A DNA stretch of 64,000 nucleotides from Duganella sp. Root336D2 (GTDB lineage: Bacteria; Pseudomonadota; Gammaproteobacteria; Burkholderiales; Burkholderiaceae_D): positions 2,393 through 66,392 of the forward strand of contig NZ_LMDB01000001.1 of assembly GCF_001425005.1 (NCBI RefSeq). The letters are read 5' to 3'. The position numbers were made by a program, and so were the translations under genes. Shown in pieces: positions 53,526 to 62,053 of this stretch (positions within the stretch are counted from its first letter, which is position 1; each line of letters opens with the position of its first letter). The notes beneath the pieces were generated by a model. It searched no databases. It was not told where the DNA came from and saw nothing but the letters and a program-made list of their open reading frames with translations.

Positions 53526-55670
53526 ATGGATGCCCAAAACAACGCTTCCGCCATGCAATCGAACCAGATGTTCCCAACGCTGCCAGACGCCCTCGAGATG
53601 CCGGCGCCTCAATCGGCTGCCGACATTCACCCGCATTTTCCCGGCCCCGGCGAACTGGTGAACCCGGAGTTCATCAAGATAAAAAGTGTGCGCCCAGGTT
53701 GCTACCTGCTGAACTACACCCCGAGCGGCATCGGCCTGGTGACTTACGACGGCACGATGCGCGTTGAAAAACATGCAGGCGGACGTACCGCGAGCGGCGA
53801 CCTGTACCAGCGCCCGGTCCTGTTCCTGCCGCTGAAGAGCGCGCTGCCGGCCGACCTTGCACGGCCACTGCTCCTGTCGGGTCCCAATCCCGCCAGCGGC
53901 ATTCCCATCCTGTCCCGCAGCCGCTATCGCTATTACCTGCGGGTCACCAAGATCCTGGAGAACTTCACCTTCGGCAACAGCTTCACGCTGGGCTTCGAGA
54001 TGTGGCGCTTCACCAAGAATCCCGGCGCCTGGAATACCGGCGGCACCTGGAGCAAGGAAGAGTTGACGGCCCAGATGACATGGCAGGCAGCGCCAGCCGG
54101 CTTCCCTGAGCCGAGCCACTACCTGGCAGGCGACGTCAAAAACGCTTCCAACGTGGTGGTCGGCCGCCTGACGATGGGCTGGGTCTCCGACTTCCTGCGC
54201 AAAGCGACCATCGAAGTGGACCGCGTCAGCCAGTCCGAAGCCGTCATCAGCAACGGCGCGGGTGTGGACTGGGCTGTGATCGGCAAGAGCGTGGACTGGA
54301 ACATCACCGCGATCCAAAGCAACAATAATGTCGTCGAGCCGAGCGGCATCTCATGGTCTAACGGCGAAGCCCATGCCGCAATGCTGGCCAAGCGCGACGC
54401 GTCCAACCTGGATGTCGAATGGCGTTACCATGTGCTGGCCATGCGCCGTCTGGACGAAACCGAACGCGGCATCATGTACGACAACAGCGGCACGGACTCC
54501 AACAACGTCCCGCGTGAAGGCTGCGCCATTTCCTCACACTGGACCATGCCGAACACAGCGGAGTGGGGCACCGTTGCAGGCCAGCGTTTCGGCACGGCTG
54601 CTGCGCCATACTTCCGCACCGCGGTGCACGAAATCGGCCATGCCATGGGCCTGTACCACAACACCGCCGATAACGGCTACCTGTGCACCACCGACGTGAT
54701 CGCCTCACGCTCGCTCAATCCGGGCAGCCTGCAATTCCCGGCGAACATCCAGTGGTCCTATAACCCGGATGATGCGAAGCGCCTGCGCCATATGCCGGAT
54801 ATCTACGTGCGTCCTGGCGGCCTTCCGTTCGGCACCTCCTACGGTTCGACCCCGATCAGCCCAACCGACATGGAACTGGAAATCGACGGCCTGAGCATGT
54901 TCGTGATGCCTGTCGCCAGCGCAGTTCCGATCGGTGCCCCGGTTCGCCTGAACATCACGCTGCAGAACCAGACCAGCGCCCCGATCGCCGCACCAAACAC
55001 CCTGAGCATGAAGAGCGGTATTGTGCGCGGCAAGGTGATCGACCCATGCGGCACCATTCGCACCTTCGCGCCCATCGTCATTTGCGTGGAAGACGACCAG
55101 GTCCAGCCACTGGATGCGCAAGACACGGTGGAGCATTCCCTGACCCTGCTGCGCGGCGGCCAGGGCGCGCTGTTCCCGATGCCTGGCGCTTACCGGATCA
55201 TCGTGGAAGCCCGCTGGGACAATGGCGGCCTGGAATGCACCTGCACCGGCGAAAACACGGTCATGGTGACTTCCGCAGTCGACCAGGCGCACGCCGAGGC
55301 GGCGCTGAAAGTGCTGTCGACGCCGGATTCGCTGCTGTCGCTGGCTATTGGCGGCGACCACCTGCACGAAGGCTTGGCTGCGATCGATGCAGCGATTGCC
55401 AACCCGGTGCTGCGCCCGCACTTTGCCTACGTCGAAGCCAAACGCATGGCGACTCGTTTCCGTGAACGTAAAGCCGACTTTGCCGCCGCTGCCAAGCTGA
55501 TCGACAGCAGCACGGTCATGAGCCCAGCGGAATTGAAGCGTGCTGCGGCTTGGGTGAAGGACGCAGGCCCAAGCACGGCGCCAGGCAAACAATTGGCCAA
55601 GGAGCTGACCAATAAGGCCAAAGGGCTGAAGATCAAGGATGGGCTGAAGGATCTTGCAGAACCGGCTTGA
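53526..55670 (+). CDS. Metzincin-like metallopeptidase without signal peptide
   Basis: 714 aa from the ATG at 53526 (AGGAG site); the open frame upstream is not protein-like. The zinc motif is HEIGHAMGLYH (His368, His372, His378), the metzincin HExxHxxGxxH pattern. A methionine turn is not obvious after it (VIASRS). No signal peptide or lipobox. A central N-domain (~40-330) and a C-terminal beta-sandwich (PVRLNITLQNQTSAPI…) are present, with a cysteine-bearing stretch (LECTCTGE). It carries promoter element copy 2. A UUCG hairpin follows. Confidence 0.72.
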   Translation: MDAQNNASAMQSNQMFPTLPDALEMPAPQSAADIHPHFPGPGELVNPEFIKIKSVRPGCYLLNYTPSGIGLVTYDGTMRVEKHAGGRTASGDLYQRPVLFLPLKSALPADLARPLLLSGPNPASGIPILSRSRYRYYLRVTKILENFTFGNSFTLGFEMWRFTKNPGAWNTGGTWSKEELTAQMTWQAAPAGFPEPSHYLAGDVKNASNVVVGRLTMGWVSDFLRKATIEVDRVSQSEAVISNGAGVDWAVIGKSVDWNITAIQSNNNVVEPSGISWSNGEAHAAMLAKRDASNLDVEWRYHVLAMRRLDETERGIMYDNSGTDSNNVPREGCAISSHWTMPNTAEWGTVAGQRFGTAAAPYFRTAVHEIGHAMGLYHNTADNGYLCTTDVIASRSLNPGSLQFPANIQWSYNPDDAKRLRHMPDIYVRPGGLPFGTSYGSTPISPTDMELEIDGLSMFVMPVASAVPIGAPVRLNITLQNQTSAPIAAPNTLSMKSGIVRGKVIDPCGTIRTFAPIVICVEDDQVQPLDAQDTVEHSLTLLRGGQGALFPMPGAYRIIVEARWDNGGLECTCTGENTVMVTSAVDQAHAEAALKVLSTPDSLLSLAIGGDHLHEGLAAIDAAIANPVLRPHFAYVEAKRMATRFRERKADFAAAAKLIDSSTVMSPAELKRAAAWVKDAGPSTAPGKQLAKELTNKAKGLKIKDGLKDLAEPA

Positions 55671-55677
55671 CGCATGG

Positions 55678-55698
55678 GCAGGGGCTTCGGCCCCTTGC
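55678..55698 (+). terminator. Hairpin terminator after the metzincin gene
   Basis: GGGGC-TTCG-GCCCC is a perfect 5-bp stem with a TTCG tetraloop, 11 nt past the stop. Only a weak T-rich stretch follows, so termination may be partial. Confidence 0.55.
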
Positions 55699-55810
55699 TG
55701 TTGTTAGCACCGGATGCATTTGTAATCAGAAAGGTGAGAAAGTGCGCAATTTCAGAGATTAATATCGGAATATAGTGAGCCGATGGCGGGACAGCATTAA
55801 GGGGAGAGAA

Positions 55811-56734
55811 ATGAAATCAATGCTTATTCTTAGTTGCCTGTTGTCAGCCGTTGCTATAGCTCAGGAACAGTCGTTGCCTCGCGAGGCTGCATCAATCCCC
55901 ACACTGAGAAATGCCGAGAAATTTCCGGGAAAGACGAAAAGCTATGAAACTGCTTTAGAACGAACAGAGGGTCAATCGTTGGCGGATCGCTTTCGCATGG
56001 CCGAGAGAACGAAACCGACGTTGGAGGTTCAGTTCACTAACGCTTCAGCAGCAAAGGAGCGCCTACAACTGCTGCCGAGACAAAGCTACACAAATGCTGC
56101 AACCTTGGTTAAGCACCAGCAGCTGGTAGGGCAGTTCCAAGCGAGTGCAAAATTTGTGGAAGAAAGGCAGGCCCGATACAGCCGCGTTGACCTCGCGATG
56201 ACAAAGTACTTATTAGCAAATGCGAACGTCGAAGCGATGCAACTGGAATCGAAGGCGTTCACGAAGTCAGGCGGGATCAATGATGCCGACCTCGCAGCGC
56301 TACGCGACGCTACTGTACCGTTACACTCAATGCAAGCCAGGATAAGTCAAGGCCAGGAACCGCTGCAACATCGTGATATCAAAGTAATGGTTCTAGTCAG
56401 CGAAACAGATGCCAAACAGATGTCAGGGTTGCGAGTCTATGCGTTGCCAAAGGACATGTTCCATCATCCGGAGAGATTTCCCGTAGAGCTGGTTGAAGAC
56501 CTGCTGGTTGAACTCTCGTTTGAAAAGCTGGCATCGCCATCTGAAGCCCACATGCCAGTCAGTGACCTGCGTGTTTGGGTTGGACCCAAAGACGCCTTCA
56601 AGGCGATGCTTCCGTTAATTCGGGGTGGAAAGATTCAGTTTGCTCCGGTACACGCGAATATGGCATCGACCGGTCCCGCTGAGCTGACTTTCTACGAAGG
56701 ACAAGTTGTAAAGTTGGATCAGGTGGGGCGGTGA
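55811..56734 (+). CDS. Exported protein of unknown function in an AT-richer two-gene unit
   Basis: 307 aa from the ATG at 55811 (GGGGAGAG site). Signal peptide to about 20 (LLSAVAIAQ). A helix-rich middle (about 80-190) is followed by a mixed C-terminal domain (DIKVMVLVSETDAKQMSGL… VSDLRVWVGPKDAFKAM). No family was recognised. It overlaps the next gene's GTG by 4 nt, so the two are coupled. Base composition is lower in GC and codon use is less biased than in neighbours, suggesting transfer. Confidence 0.6.
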   Translation: MKSMLILSCLLSAVAIAQEQSLPREAASIPTLRNAEKFPGKTKSYETALERTEGQSLADRFRMAERTKPTLEVQFTNASAAKERLQLLPRQSYTNAATLVKHQQLVGQFQASAKFVEERQARYSRVDLAMTKYLLANANVEAMQLESKAFTKSGGINDADLAALRDATVPLHSMQARISQGQEPLQHRDIKVMVLVSETDAKQMSGLRVYALPKDMFHHPERFPVELVEDLLVELSFEKLASPSEAHMPVSDLRVWVGPKDAFKAMLPLIRGGKIQFAPVHANMASTGPAELTFYEGQVVKLDQVGR

Positions 56735-57339
56735 AGGCGGGAAGCCCGTTCGCGGGCCCAATTGCAGTCATTAGTGCTGGGGCCGCGCTGGTGTGCTCTA
56801 CCTTCGCCTTATTCGGCTCAATTCTCAAAGACCTACTTCCGCAGATGAATGGCGCCGATCGGACGGTCAATTTTGTCGCGCTTGGGACTCTGGTCGTGTT
56901 TCTTTCGCTGATGCCATTTATCCGAGCGAGGAGCAGAGTTGTTACGCAACGCTTATGGGCCGCCGTCGGAATTTTATGCTGTGTAGGTGCAATATTCCTC
57001 TACTTTTCATTCGACGAAATGGCACTCAAGTATACGTTCAGGTATCCCAATGGCGTACCTGAGACTGCGCAGCGGTTGGTCATACGAGGTGAGTACCATG
57101 CAAAAGGTAAAGAACTGCTGGCAGGCCGAGATGTCGCTTCCGCAGTAGCCGCCCTTGGGGGCGTAGACACCGTTTTCGGGTTTAGTCTCCTGTGGGAGAA
57201 GGAGTCACGTGACTACATCATCAATCGCTTTGTGCGCTACTATGCCGCAATTGTATTTCTGATCACCACCGCCCTATTTACTGTTGTCATCGTTGTCTGG
57301 AGAAATCTGAAGGATAAGGAAATAAAGCACACTGATTAA
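56731..57339 (+). CDS. Small membrane protein of unknown function
   Basis: 202 aa from a GTG start that overlaps the previous stop. Four predicted membrane helices (about 9-33, 46-64, 75-92, 168-192) surround one soluble loop (about 95-165). The C-terminus is cytoplasmic and charged (WRNLKDKEIKHTD). No family was recognised. It probably acts with the exported partner encoded just upstream; the pair has lower GC than its surroundings. Confidence 0.6.
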   Translation: MKAGSPFAGPIAVISAGAALVCSTFALFGSILKDLLPQMNGADRTVNFVALGTLVVFLSLMPFIRARSRVVTQRLWAAVGILCCVGAIFLYFSFDEMALKYTFRYPNGVPETAQRLVIRGEYHAKGKELLAGRDVASAVAALGGVDTVFGFSLLWEKESRDYIINRFVRYYAAIVFLITTALFTVVIVVWRNLKDKEIKHTD

Positions 57340-57419
57340 GACCCACATGTTGGCTTAGACGGCAATTTCACTCATCGTCACTTATAGGTGTTTGCGGCCA
57401 CCGGACCGTTTATCGGAAC

Positions 57420-58757
57420 TCAAGCGCCCATCAGTCCTTGGCCGCAGACCCGGATGGTTTGCCCGTTGATACCGCAAGCGCCGGGGGTGCAGAGGAAAGT
57501 CACCAGTTCTGCGACGTCGCGCGGCTGGCCGCCCTGGGATAGTGAATTGAGGCGACGGCCAATCTCACGCGTCAGGAAAGGCACTTTCCGGGTCATCGGC
57601 GTCTCGATGAAGCCTGGTGCGACCGCATTGAAGGTGATCCCGCGCGCCGCATGCAAGGGCGCATGCGCTGCGACGTAGCCTATCAGGGCCGCCTTCGATG
57701 TGGCGTAGTTGGTCTGGCCAAAATTGCCCGCGATTCCGCTGATCGAAGACATGCAAACCACGCGGCCGTTCTCCCGCAGCAGTGCCTCATCCATCAGCAG
57801 CTTGTCGATTGCTGCGATGGCCGACAGGTTGATCTCCAGCACCTGATCCCACTGGCGCGCTTCCATTTTCGCCAGGGTTCGGTCGCGCGTAATGCCGGCG
57901 TTATGCACGACGATGTCGACGCCGCCAAAGTTCTCCCTGATGAATCGGGCAAGCGCTGCCGGAGTTTCAGGTGCAGCGATATCGAGCGCCAGCGGCGAAG
58001 CGCCAATCCGGCTTGCGACGACATTCAATTCGTCGGCGGAAGCAGGAATATCGAGTGCCACCACTTTGGCGCCTTCTTGCGCCAGGCGTTCAGCCGTTGC
58101 CAGGCCAATGCCGCGTGCCGCACCGGTCACCAAAGCGAGTTTGCCGGCCAGGGTTGCGGTTGAGGGCAGGGCGCCTGGCGCGGAAGTTTCGGACGAGACA
58201 TGGACTGCCTGGCCGGAGACGTAGGCGCATTGAGGCCCGCAGAAGAAGCGCACCACGCCGTCGAGCCGGTCCAAAGCCTGTGGCGTCACGCTGGCCAGGT
58301 TCGCTGTCACGCCGCGCCGGCCAAGTTCCTTACCTAGCGAACGGACCAGTCCTTCCAAACCGCGCGCCACGGCTGCTGCTAGGGGATCCGATGCGGCACT
58401 GAAAGGCGGAGCAATAAGAAGGACGCGTCCATTGCGTGCGATGCAACTTATGTGTTGATTAAACGCGCAATACACCGCGCGCAAATCGCCGACAGTCCGG
58501 CAGCCCGTAGCGTCCACCACAAAGATGTCGATCAATTCCGTCGCTTCCTTTGCGCCGGCAGCTTGAAGCGCGGCGGCAAGTGCGGACGAGGCGTAAGCTC
58601 CCTCGGCCTTCGCGAGCAAATACGACTGCGAAATGAAGGGCTGCGCGACATAAGCCGCCGCAGAGCGCCGCAACTCCGTCGGATTAGGCAGGCCAATGGC
58701 GCGGACAATCGGCCCGATGACGGGCCAACGGTTAATCTTGATCAGGGTATCGGGCAT
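57420..58757 (-). CDS. Long FabG-type 3-oxoacyl-(ACP/CoA) reductase (FabG4-like)
   Basis: 445 aa, about twice the length of a normal FabG. The N-terminal half (1-~200) is a degenerate SDR fold; the C-terminal half is an intact SDR with the TGAARGIG NAD(P) motif, the NAG motif (VVHNAGITRDR), Ser in SSISGIAGNFGQ and YATSK (Y-x-x-x-K). This resembles the high-molecular-weight FabG4 class that reduces CoA thioesters. It could supply 3-hydroxyacyl-CoA for the PHA synthase at 35127, but the genes are not linked. Confidence 0.88.
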   Translation of the reverse strand: MPDTLIKINRWPVIGPIVRAIGLPNPTELRRSAAAYVAQPFISQSYLLAKAEGAYASSALAAALQAAGAKEATELIDIFVVDATGCRTVGDLRAVYCAFNQHISCIARNGRVLLIAPPFSAASDPLAAAVARGLEGLVRSLGKELGRRGVTANLASVTPQALDRLDGVVRFFCGPQCAYVSGQAVHVSSETSAPGALPSTATLAGKLALVTGAARGIGLATAERLAQEGAKVVALDIPASADELNVVASRIGASPLALDIAAPETPAALARFIRENFGGVDIVVHNAGITRDRTLAKMEARQWDQVLEINLSAIAAIDKLLMDEALLRENGRVVCMSSISGIAGNFGQTNYATSKAALIGYVAAHAPLHAARGITFNAVAPGFIETPMTRKVPFLTREIGRRLNSLSQGGQPRDVAELVTFLCTPGACGINGQTIRVCGQGLMGA

Positions 58758-58957
58758 GTTCGATTTCAGGGCAAATTGACGTGTTGAGGCGCGACTATAC
58801 TACCGAACCGCGGAAAACCGATGGGCAACTGCCTCTAGCCCAATGACGTGTAGAGCGCACACACTATGGTTTTTGTGCCAATCAAACGCTAGATCTGCCG
58901 TGTCTAAGTGATAATGCTGGCTCAATTAATTGTGCCGCATGGCAATAAAATAAGCTA

Positions 58958-60022
58958 ATGATGAAAATGACAACTGCGTCCCCGAGGGCGCGAATTCTGG
59001 CGGCAGCTCTGACTGTGGTGATCGCGGGTTGCGGCAGCGGTGGTTCCGAGTCATCCAAGCCGTCAGTGCAGCCGTCCACGACACCAACAACACCGACGAC
59101 TCCAACAAATCCAACGACGCCGACGACGCCGACCACTCCAACCACGCCATCTACCGGCGGGACGACGGCGATTAACGTTAACAGCAGGGCGGAAGTGGCC
59201 GCTTTCTACGACGCCACCATGCTGCCCGCGTTTTCGGTTCCCATGCAGTGGACGGGTTCAACCCAGGGCTGTGTAGCCGGTACCACCTCTGCTGAATATA
59301 AGGCGGCGGTCGTTAATACGGTGAACAGCTTCCGCGTGCTGGCTGGACTGCCAGGGAACGTCTCCCTGAATCTCACGCATTCTGCGATGGCGCAGCAAGC
59401 GGCCTTGATGATGGAAGCAAATTCGCAGTTAAGCCACTCTCCGCCATCTTCGTGGAATTGCTACACGGCAGACGGTGCGACCGCAGCGGGCAGCTCCAAC
59501 CTGGCACTGGGCAACGCAGGGCCAAATGCCGTGCGCGCGTATATTGTCGATAACGGCACGCCGAGCCTGGGACACCGCCGCTGGGTGCTCTATTCGCGCC
59601 TGGGCGAGGTTGGCACTGGCGACACTACGCGGGCCAACACTTTATGGGTATTCGGCGGCACCGTTGCCGCACCGGCTGGTGTGACGGAAACGGGCATCGC
59701 CTGGCCATCACGCGGCTATGTGCCTTGGACTTCCAAAGTGGCCGACCCAAGCCACCCGTGGAGCTTCTCCTTGCCCGGCGCGGATTTCAGTGGCGCGAGC
59801 GTGGCGATGAGCAACGACCAGGGCAAGGTGCTCTCCGTCGGCAGTGTCGGTCCATTGCCGGACGGTTATGGCGACAACACCATGAACTGGAAGCTGACCG
59901 CTGACGCAAGCGAGTGGTCCCGCTCGCCGTCCGACACCAAGTTCAATGTGTCGATCAGCAACGTAAAAGTCGGCGGCCAGGCCAAGTCGTTCCAGTACAG
60001 CGTTACGTTCTTCATCCCTTGA
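58958..60022 (+). CDS. CAP/SCP-domain lipoprotein with a Thr-Pro linker
   Basis: 354 aa (three clustered in-frame ATGs at 58958, 58961 and 58967). Lipobox VIAGC directs lipid attachment. A low-complexity TPTTPTTPT linker (59083-59160) is followed by a CAP-type domain (VVNTVNSFRVLAGLPGNVSLNLTHSAMAQQAALMMEANSQLSHSPP). A C-terminal domain follows. CAP proteins are secreted or surface proteins of varied function. Divergent from fabG4-like gene. Confidence 0.78.
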   Translation: MMKMTTASPRARILAAALTVVIAGCGSGGSESSKPSVQPSTTPTTPTTPTNPTTPTTPTTPTTPSTGGTTAINVNSRAEVAAFYDATMLPAFSVPMQWTGSTQGCVAGTTSAEYKAAVVNTVNSFRVLAGLPGNVSLNLTHSAMAQQAALMMEANSQLSHSPPSSWNCYTADGATAAGSSNLALGNAGPNAVRAYIVDNGTPSLGHRRWVLYSRLGEVGTGDTTRANTLWVFGGTVAAPAGVTETGIAWPSRGYVPWTSKVADPSHPWSFSLPGADFSGASVAMSNDQGKVLSVGSVGPLPDGYGDNTMNWKLTADASEWSRSPSDTKFNVSISNVKVGGQAKSFQYSVTFFIP

Positions 60023-60121
60023 ACAGTGGACTTGCTGGCACAGTACAAGATGCCTGAGGGCCAGCTACGTCCGTGATCTGATGCTGGATCGTGCCAGACC
60101 TGTAGTGCGCCACGTCCGGCG

Positions 60122-60193
60122 TATTTTAGGTGGAGCAGGGCGCCAAAGTTAGGTACTAGCACGGATCACCGAGGCTGACTATCTCCGTAAAGT
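60122..60193 (+). promoter_or_regulatory. Copy 3 of the shared 72-nt promoter element (operon at 60254)
   Basis: First site TTTAGG (60125-60130), second TTAGGTACTAGCAC (60149-60162), 23 nt apart; TAAAGT at 60188-60193, 37 nt on. The second palindrome is degenerate here but the spacing is identical to the copies at 49536 and 53369. It lies in a 231-nt intergenic region. Confidence 0.65.
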
Positions 60194-60253
60194 TCAGGAC
60201 ATCCCACCGGGCAGTACCAGGGGGGCATCTCGAACCAACAACGGAGATACATC

Positions 60254-60922
60254 ATGGGAATGGGCATTGAATGGGTCATGAAGTACAACGGGCGTGCCGC
60301 AGACGTCTCAAATACCAAAGCGGCAGCTGAAGGCTTCTACAATACGCTCCACGCGGTCCGCCAATTCGCCTGGGGCGACAACTCGGCGTGGGACAGGGAT
60401 TTTGAACAGCAGGGCGCCGGCAGCCCGATGTCCGGCGGCGACAGTTCCTGGGCGGACAATGTCGACATCGCATTCTTCGCGGGTCACGGCAATTCGCAGG
60501 GACCGATCTTCGGCACCACGATCGACAGCGGCCAGGCCACGCCTGGTGAAGTGCGCCTGGGCGATATCGATCTAGAGTGGATCGCTTTCCATGCCTGCCA
60601 GGTCTTGCAGCGCGAAGGCGTGTTTGACCGCTGGGGACCTTCTTTCACCGGCCTGCATTACATGCTGGGCTTCGATACCGTGTGCCATGACGAGACCAAC
60701 CGTGGCCGCTACTTCGCCGACCACCTCAACAACGGATGGCGCGTGCGCGACGCCTGGATCGCGGCCGCCCAGGAAACCGAAGGCTCCGACTGCCGTTGGG
60801 CCTACCTTCGGGCCGACGCCAGCGGCACCAATACTTATGAGGACCATTGGCACGGCAAGGGCTTTGTCTCGTCCGACCCCGATGTTCCGGCTATCCATTA
60901 CTACCTGCGCGGCGCTTGCTAG
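60254..60922 (+). CDS. Caspase-like (clan CD) cysteine peptidase-type protein, DUF6345-like
   Basis: 222 aa, no signal peptide, GGAGA site. The fold cues are those of clan CD: hydrophobic strand DIAFFAGHGNSQG with His78, then strand WIAFHACQVL with Cys115, giving a His-Cys pair 37 residues apart, as in caspase and gingipain families. A third conserved stretch is LHYMLGFDTVCHDETNRGRYFADHL. The family resembles DUF6345 by my recollection, which I could not verify. First gene of a two-gene operon, preceded by promoter copy 3. Confidence 0.68.
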   Translation: MGMGIEWVMKYNGRAADVSNTKAAAEGFYNTLHAVRQFAWGDNSAWDRDFEQQGAGSPMSGGDSSWADNVDIAFFAGHGNSQGPIFGTTIDSGQATPGEVRLGDIDLEWIAFHACQVLQREGVFDRWGPSFTGLHYMLGFDTVCHDETNRGRYFADHLNNGWRVRDAWIAAAQETEGSDCRWAYLRADASGTNTYEDHWHGKGFVSSDPDVPAIHYYLRGAC

Positions 60923-60931
60923 GAGATCCTC

Positions 60932-61777
60932 ATGAACTACGAACTGTTTACCTTCCCCAAAATGCCAGCGCAGCAATCGGTATGCCTGTTACGTCCACGC
61001 CGTATCGAAGGCGCCGCGATGGACCTTGCCAGCAAATTTGCCGAACGTTTCGGCGTGCAAGCACGGCCGCAGGATATGGGGGCGCGCATGATTGCACGCG
61101 ACGAGCGGTCTTCACTGGAATATTTCGTGGCCACCGGCTCGGTGCGCTACAGCACCCGTCCAGGCCAGAAAAGTGAAGCAGAATACCAGCCACGCCTGCC
61201 CGACGAAAAGGAAGCCATCGACCTGGCCATGAAAAGACTGCGCGAGCTCGACCTGATGCACAGCTCCGCAGCCGTGCATTCAGTCACGGACTTTGAGTAC
61301 AGCTTCCGCAAGGCCGGCGACAAGGAAGAAACCGTGTTTCCGATTGCGCGCCAGGTGAATATGCGCTTCAAGGAAGCCGGGCTCCCATGCTTTGGCCCGG
61401 GCGCCAAAATCCAGGTAGCGCTCGGTGAAGGCGGCAACATGGACGAGCTGCTACGGTTCTGGCGCGAAGTCGATGTGGCCGGTGAAGCGATAACGCTCTC
61501 ACCAGACCACCTGACGGACATCCTGATGCGCGATGAAAGTTTTGCACAGCTGCGCGCTGGTGAGGCTTCAGTCCAGTTCCATGACTGCCAGGTTGGTTTC
61601 TTTGCGCTGCCTCCGCGCGAAGTGCAGGGCATGATCGTCCCGGTATTCGCACTTTCCGGAACCGTGTCGACCCCAGCATTGCCGCGCTACGATTTCATGC
61701 GCTATGTGCCGGCCGTATCCGTAGAGACAAAGAGCCGTGCCGGGATGACGGAGTTGCGCGCAATGGCAGCGTATTAA
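60932..61777 (+). CDS. Unknown partner protein of the caspase-like operon
   Basis: 281 aa, AGGAGATCCTC ribosome site, 9 nt after the previous stop. No signal peptide, no known motif. A region near 150-200 (EAGLPCFGPGAKIQVALGEGGNMDELLRFWREV) suggests a YpeB/propeptide-like or substrate-like mixed domain. As the second gene behind a caspase-like protein it might be its substrate, inhibitor or activator. Identity is unknown. Confidence 0.6.
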   Translation: MNYELFTFPKMPAQQSVCLLRPRRIEGAAMDLASKFAERFGVQARPQDMGARMIARDERSSLEYFVATGSVRYSTRPGQKSEAEYQPRLPDEKEAIDLAMKRLRELDLMHSSAAVHSVTDFEYSFRKAGDKEETVFPIARQVNMRFKEAGLPCFGPGAKIQVALGEGGNMDELLRFWREVDVAGEAITLSPDHLTDILMRDESFAQLRAGEASVQFHDCQVGFFALPPREVQGMIVPVFALSGTVSTPALPRYDFMRYVPAVSVETKSRAGMTELRAMAAY

Positions 61778-61795
61778 TCGACGATGCCATCGTAA

Positions 61796-61819
61796 GCCCC
61801 TTCGACCTCAGGAAGGGGC
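61796..61819 (+). terminator. Hairpin after the caspase-like operon
   Basis: GCCCCTT (61796-61802) pairs with AAGGGGC (61813-61819). No T run follows, so it may be a weak or Rho-dependent stop. The rest of the 276-nt gap to the LysR gene shows no other gene. Confidence 0.4.
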
Positions 61820-62053
61820 GACCCGACGATCATTTGCAATCACATAAATGAGTCGACTCAATCCTTGTTACAACGGGATAGATCCCGGGAACAGACCATA
61901 TTTTTGCGATTGGACATGTTCATTAAGTCAAGGCGCTGCCGTTGGGGCGTCATTGCCCGGCATAGTGCACGGCGACTATATACTGCATTTGACATAATAT
62001 AGATTATGCGAAGTCTTGCAACGCCGCAGCACTGTCCTTGCTTGGTTCAAATG

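Noticed and set aside
55700..55810. A fourth copy of the shared promoter element before the exported-protein gene
   Set aside because: A short TAGCAC…GGAT resemblance exists but the TTAGG half and the TAAAGT hexamer at fixed spacing are missing.
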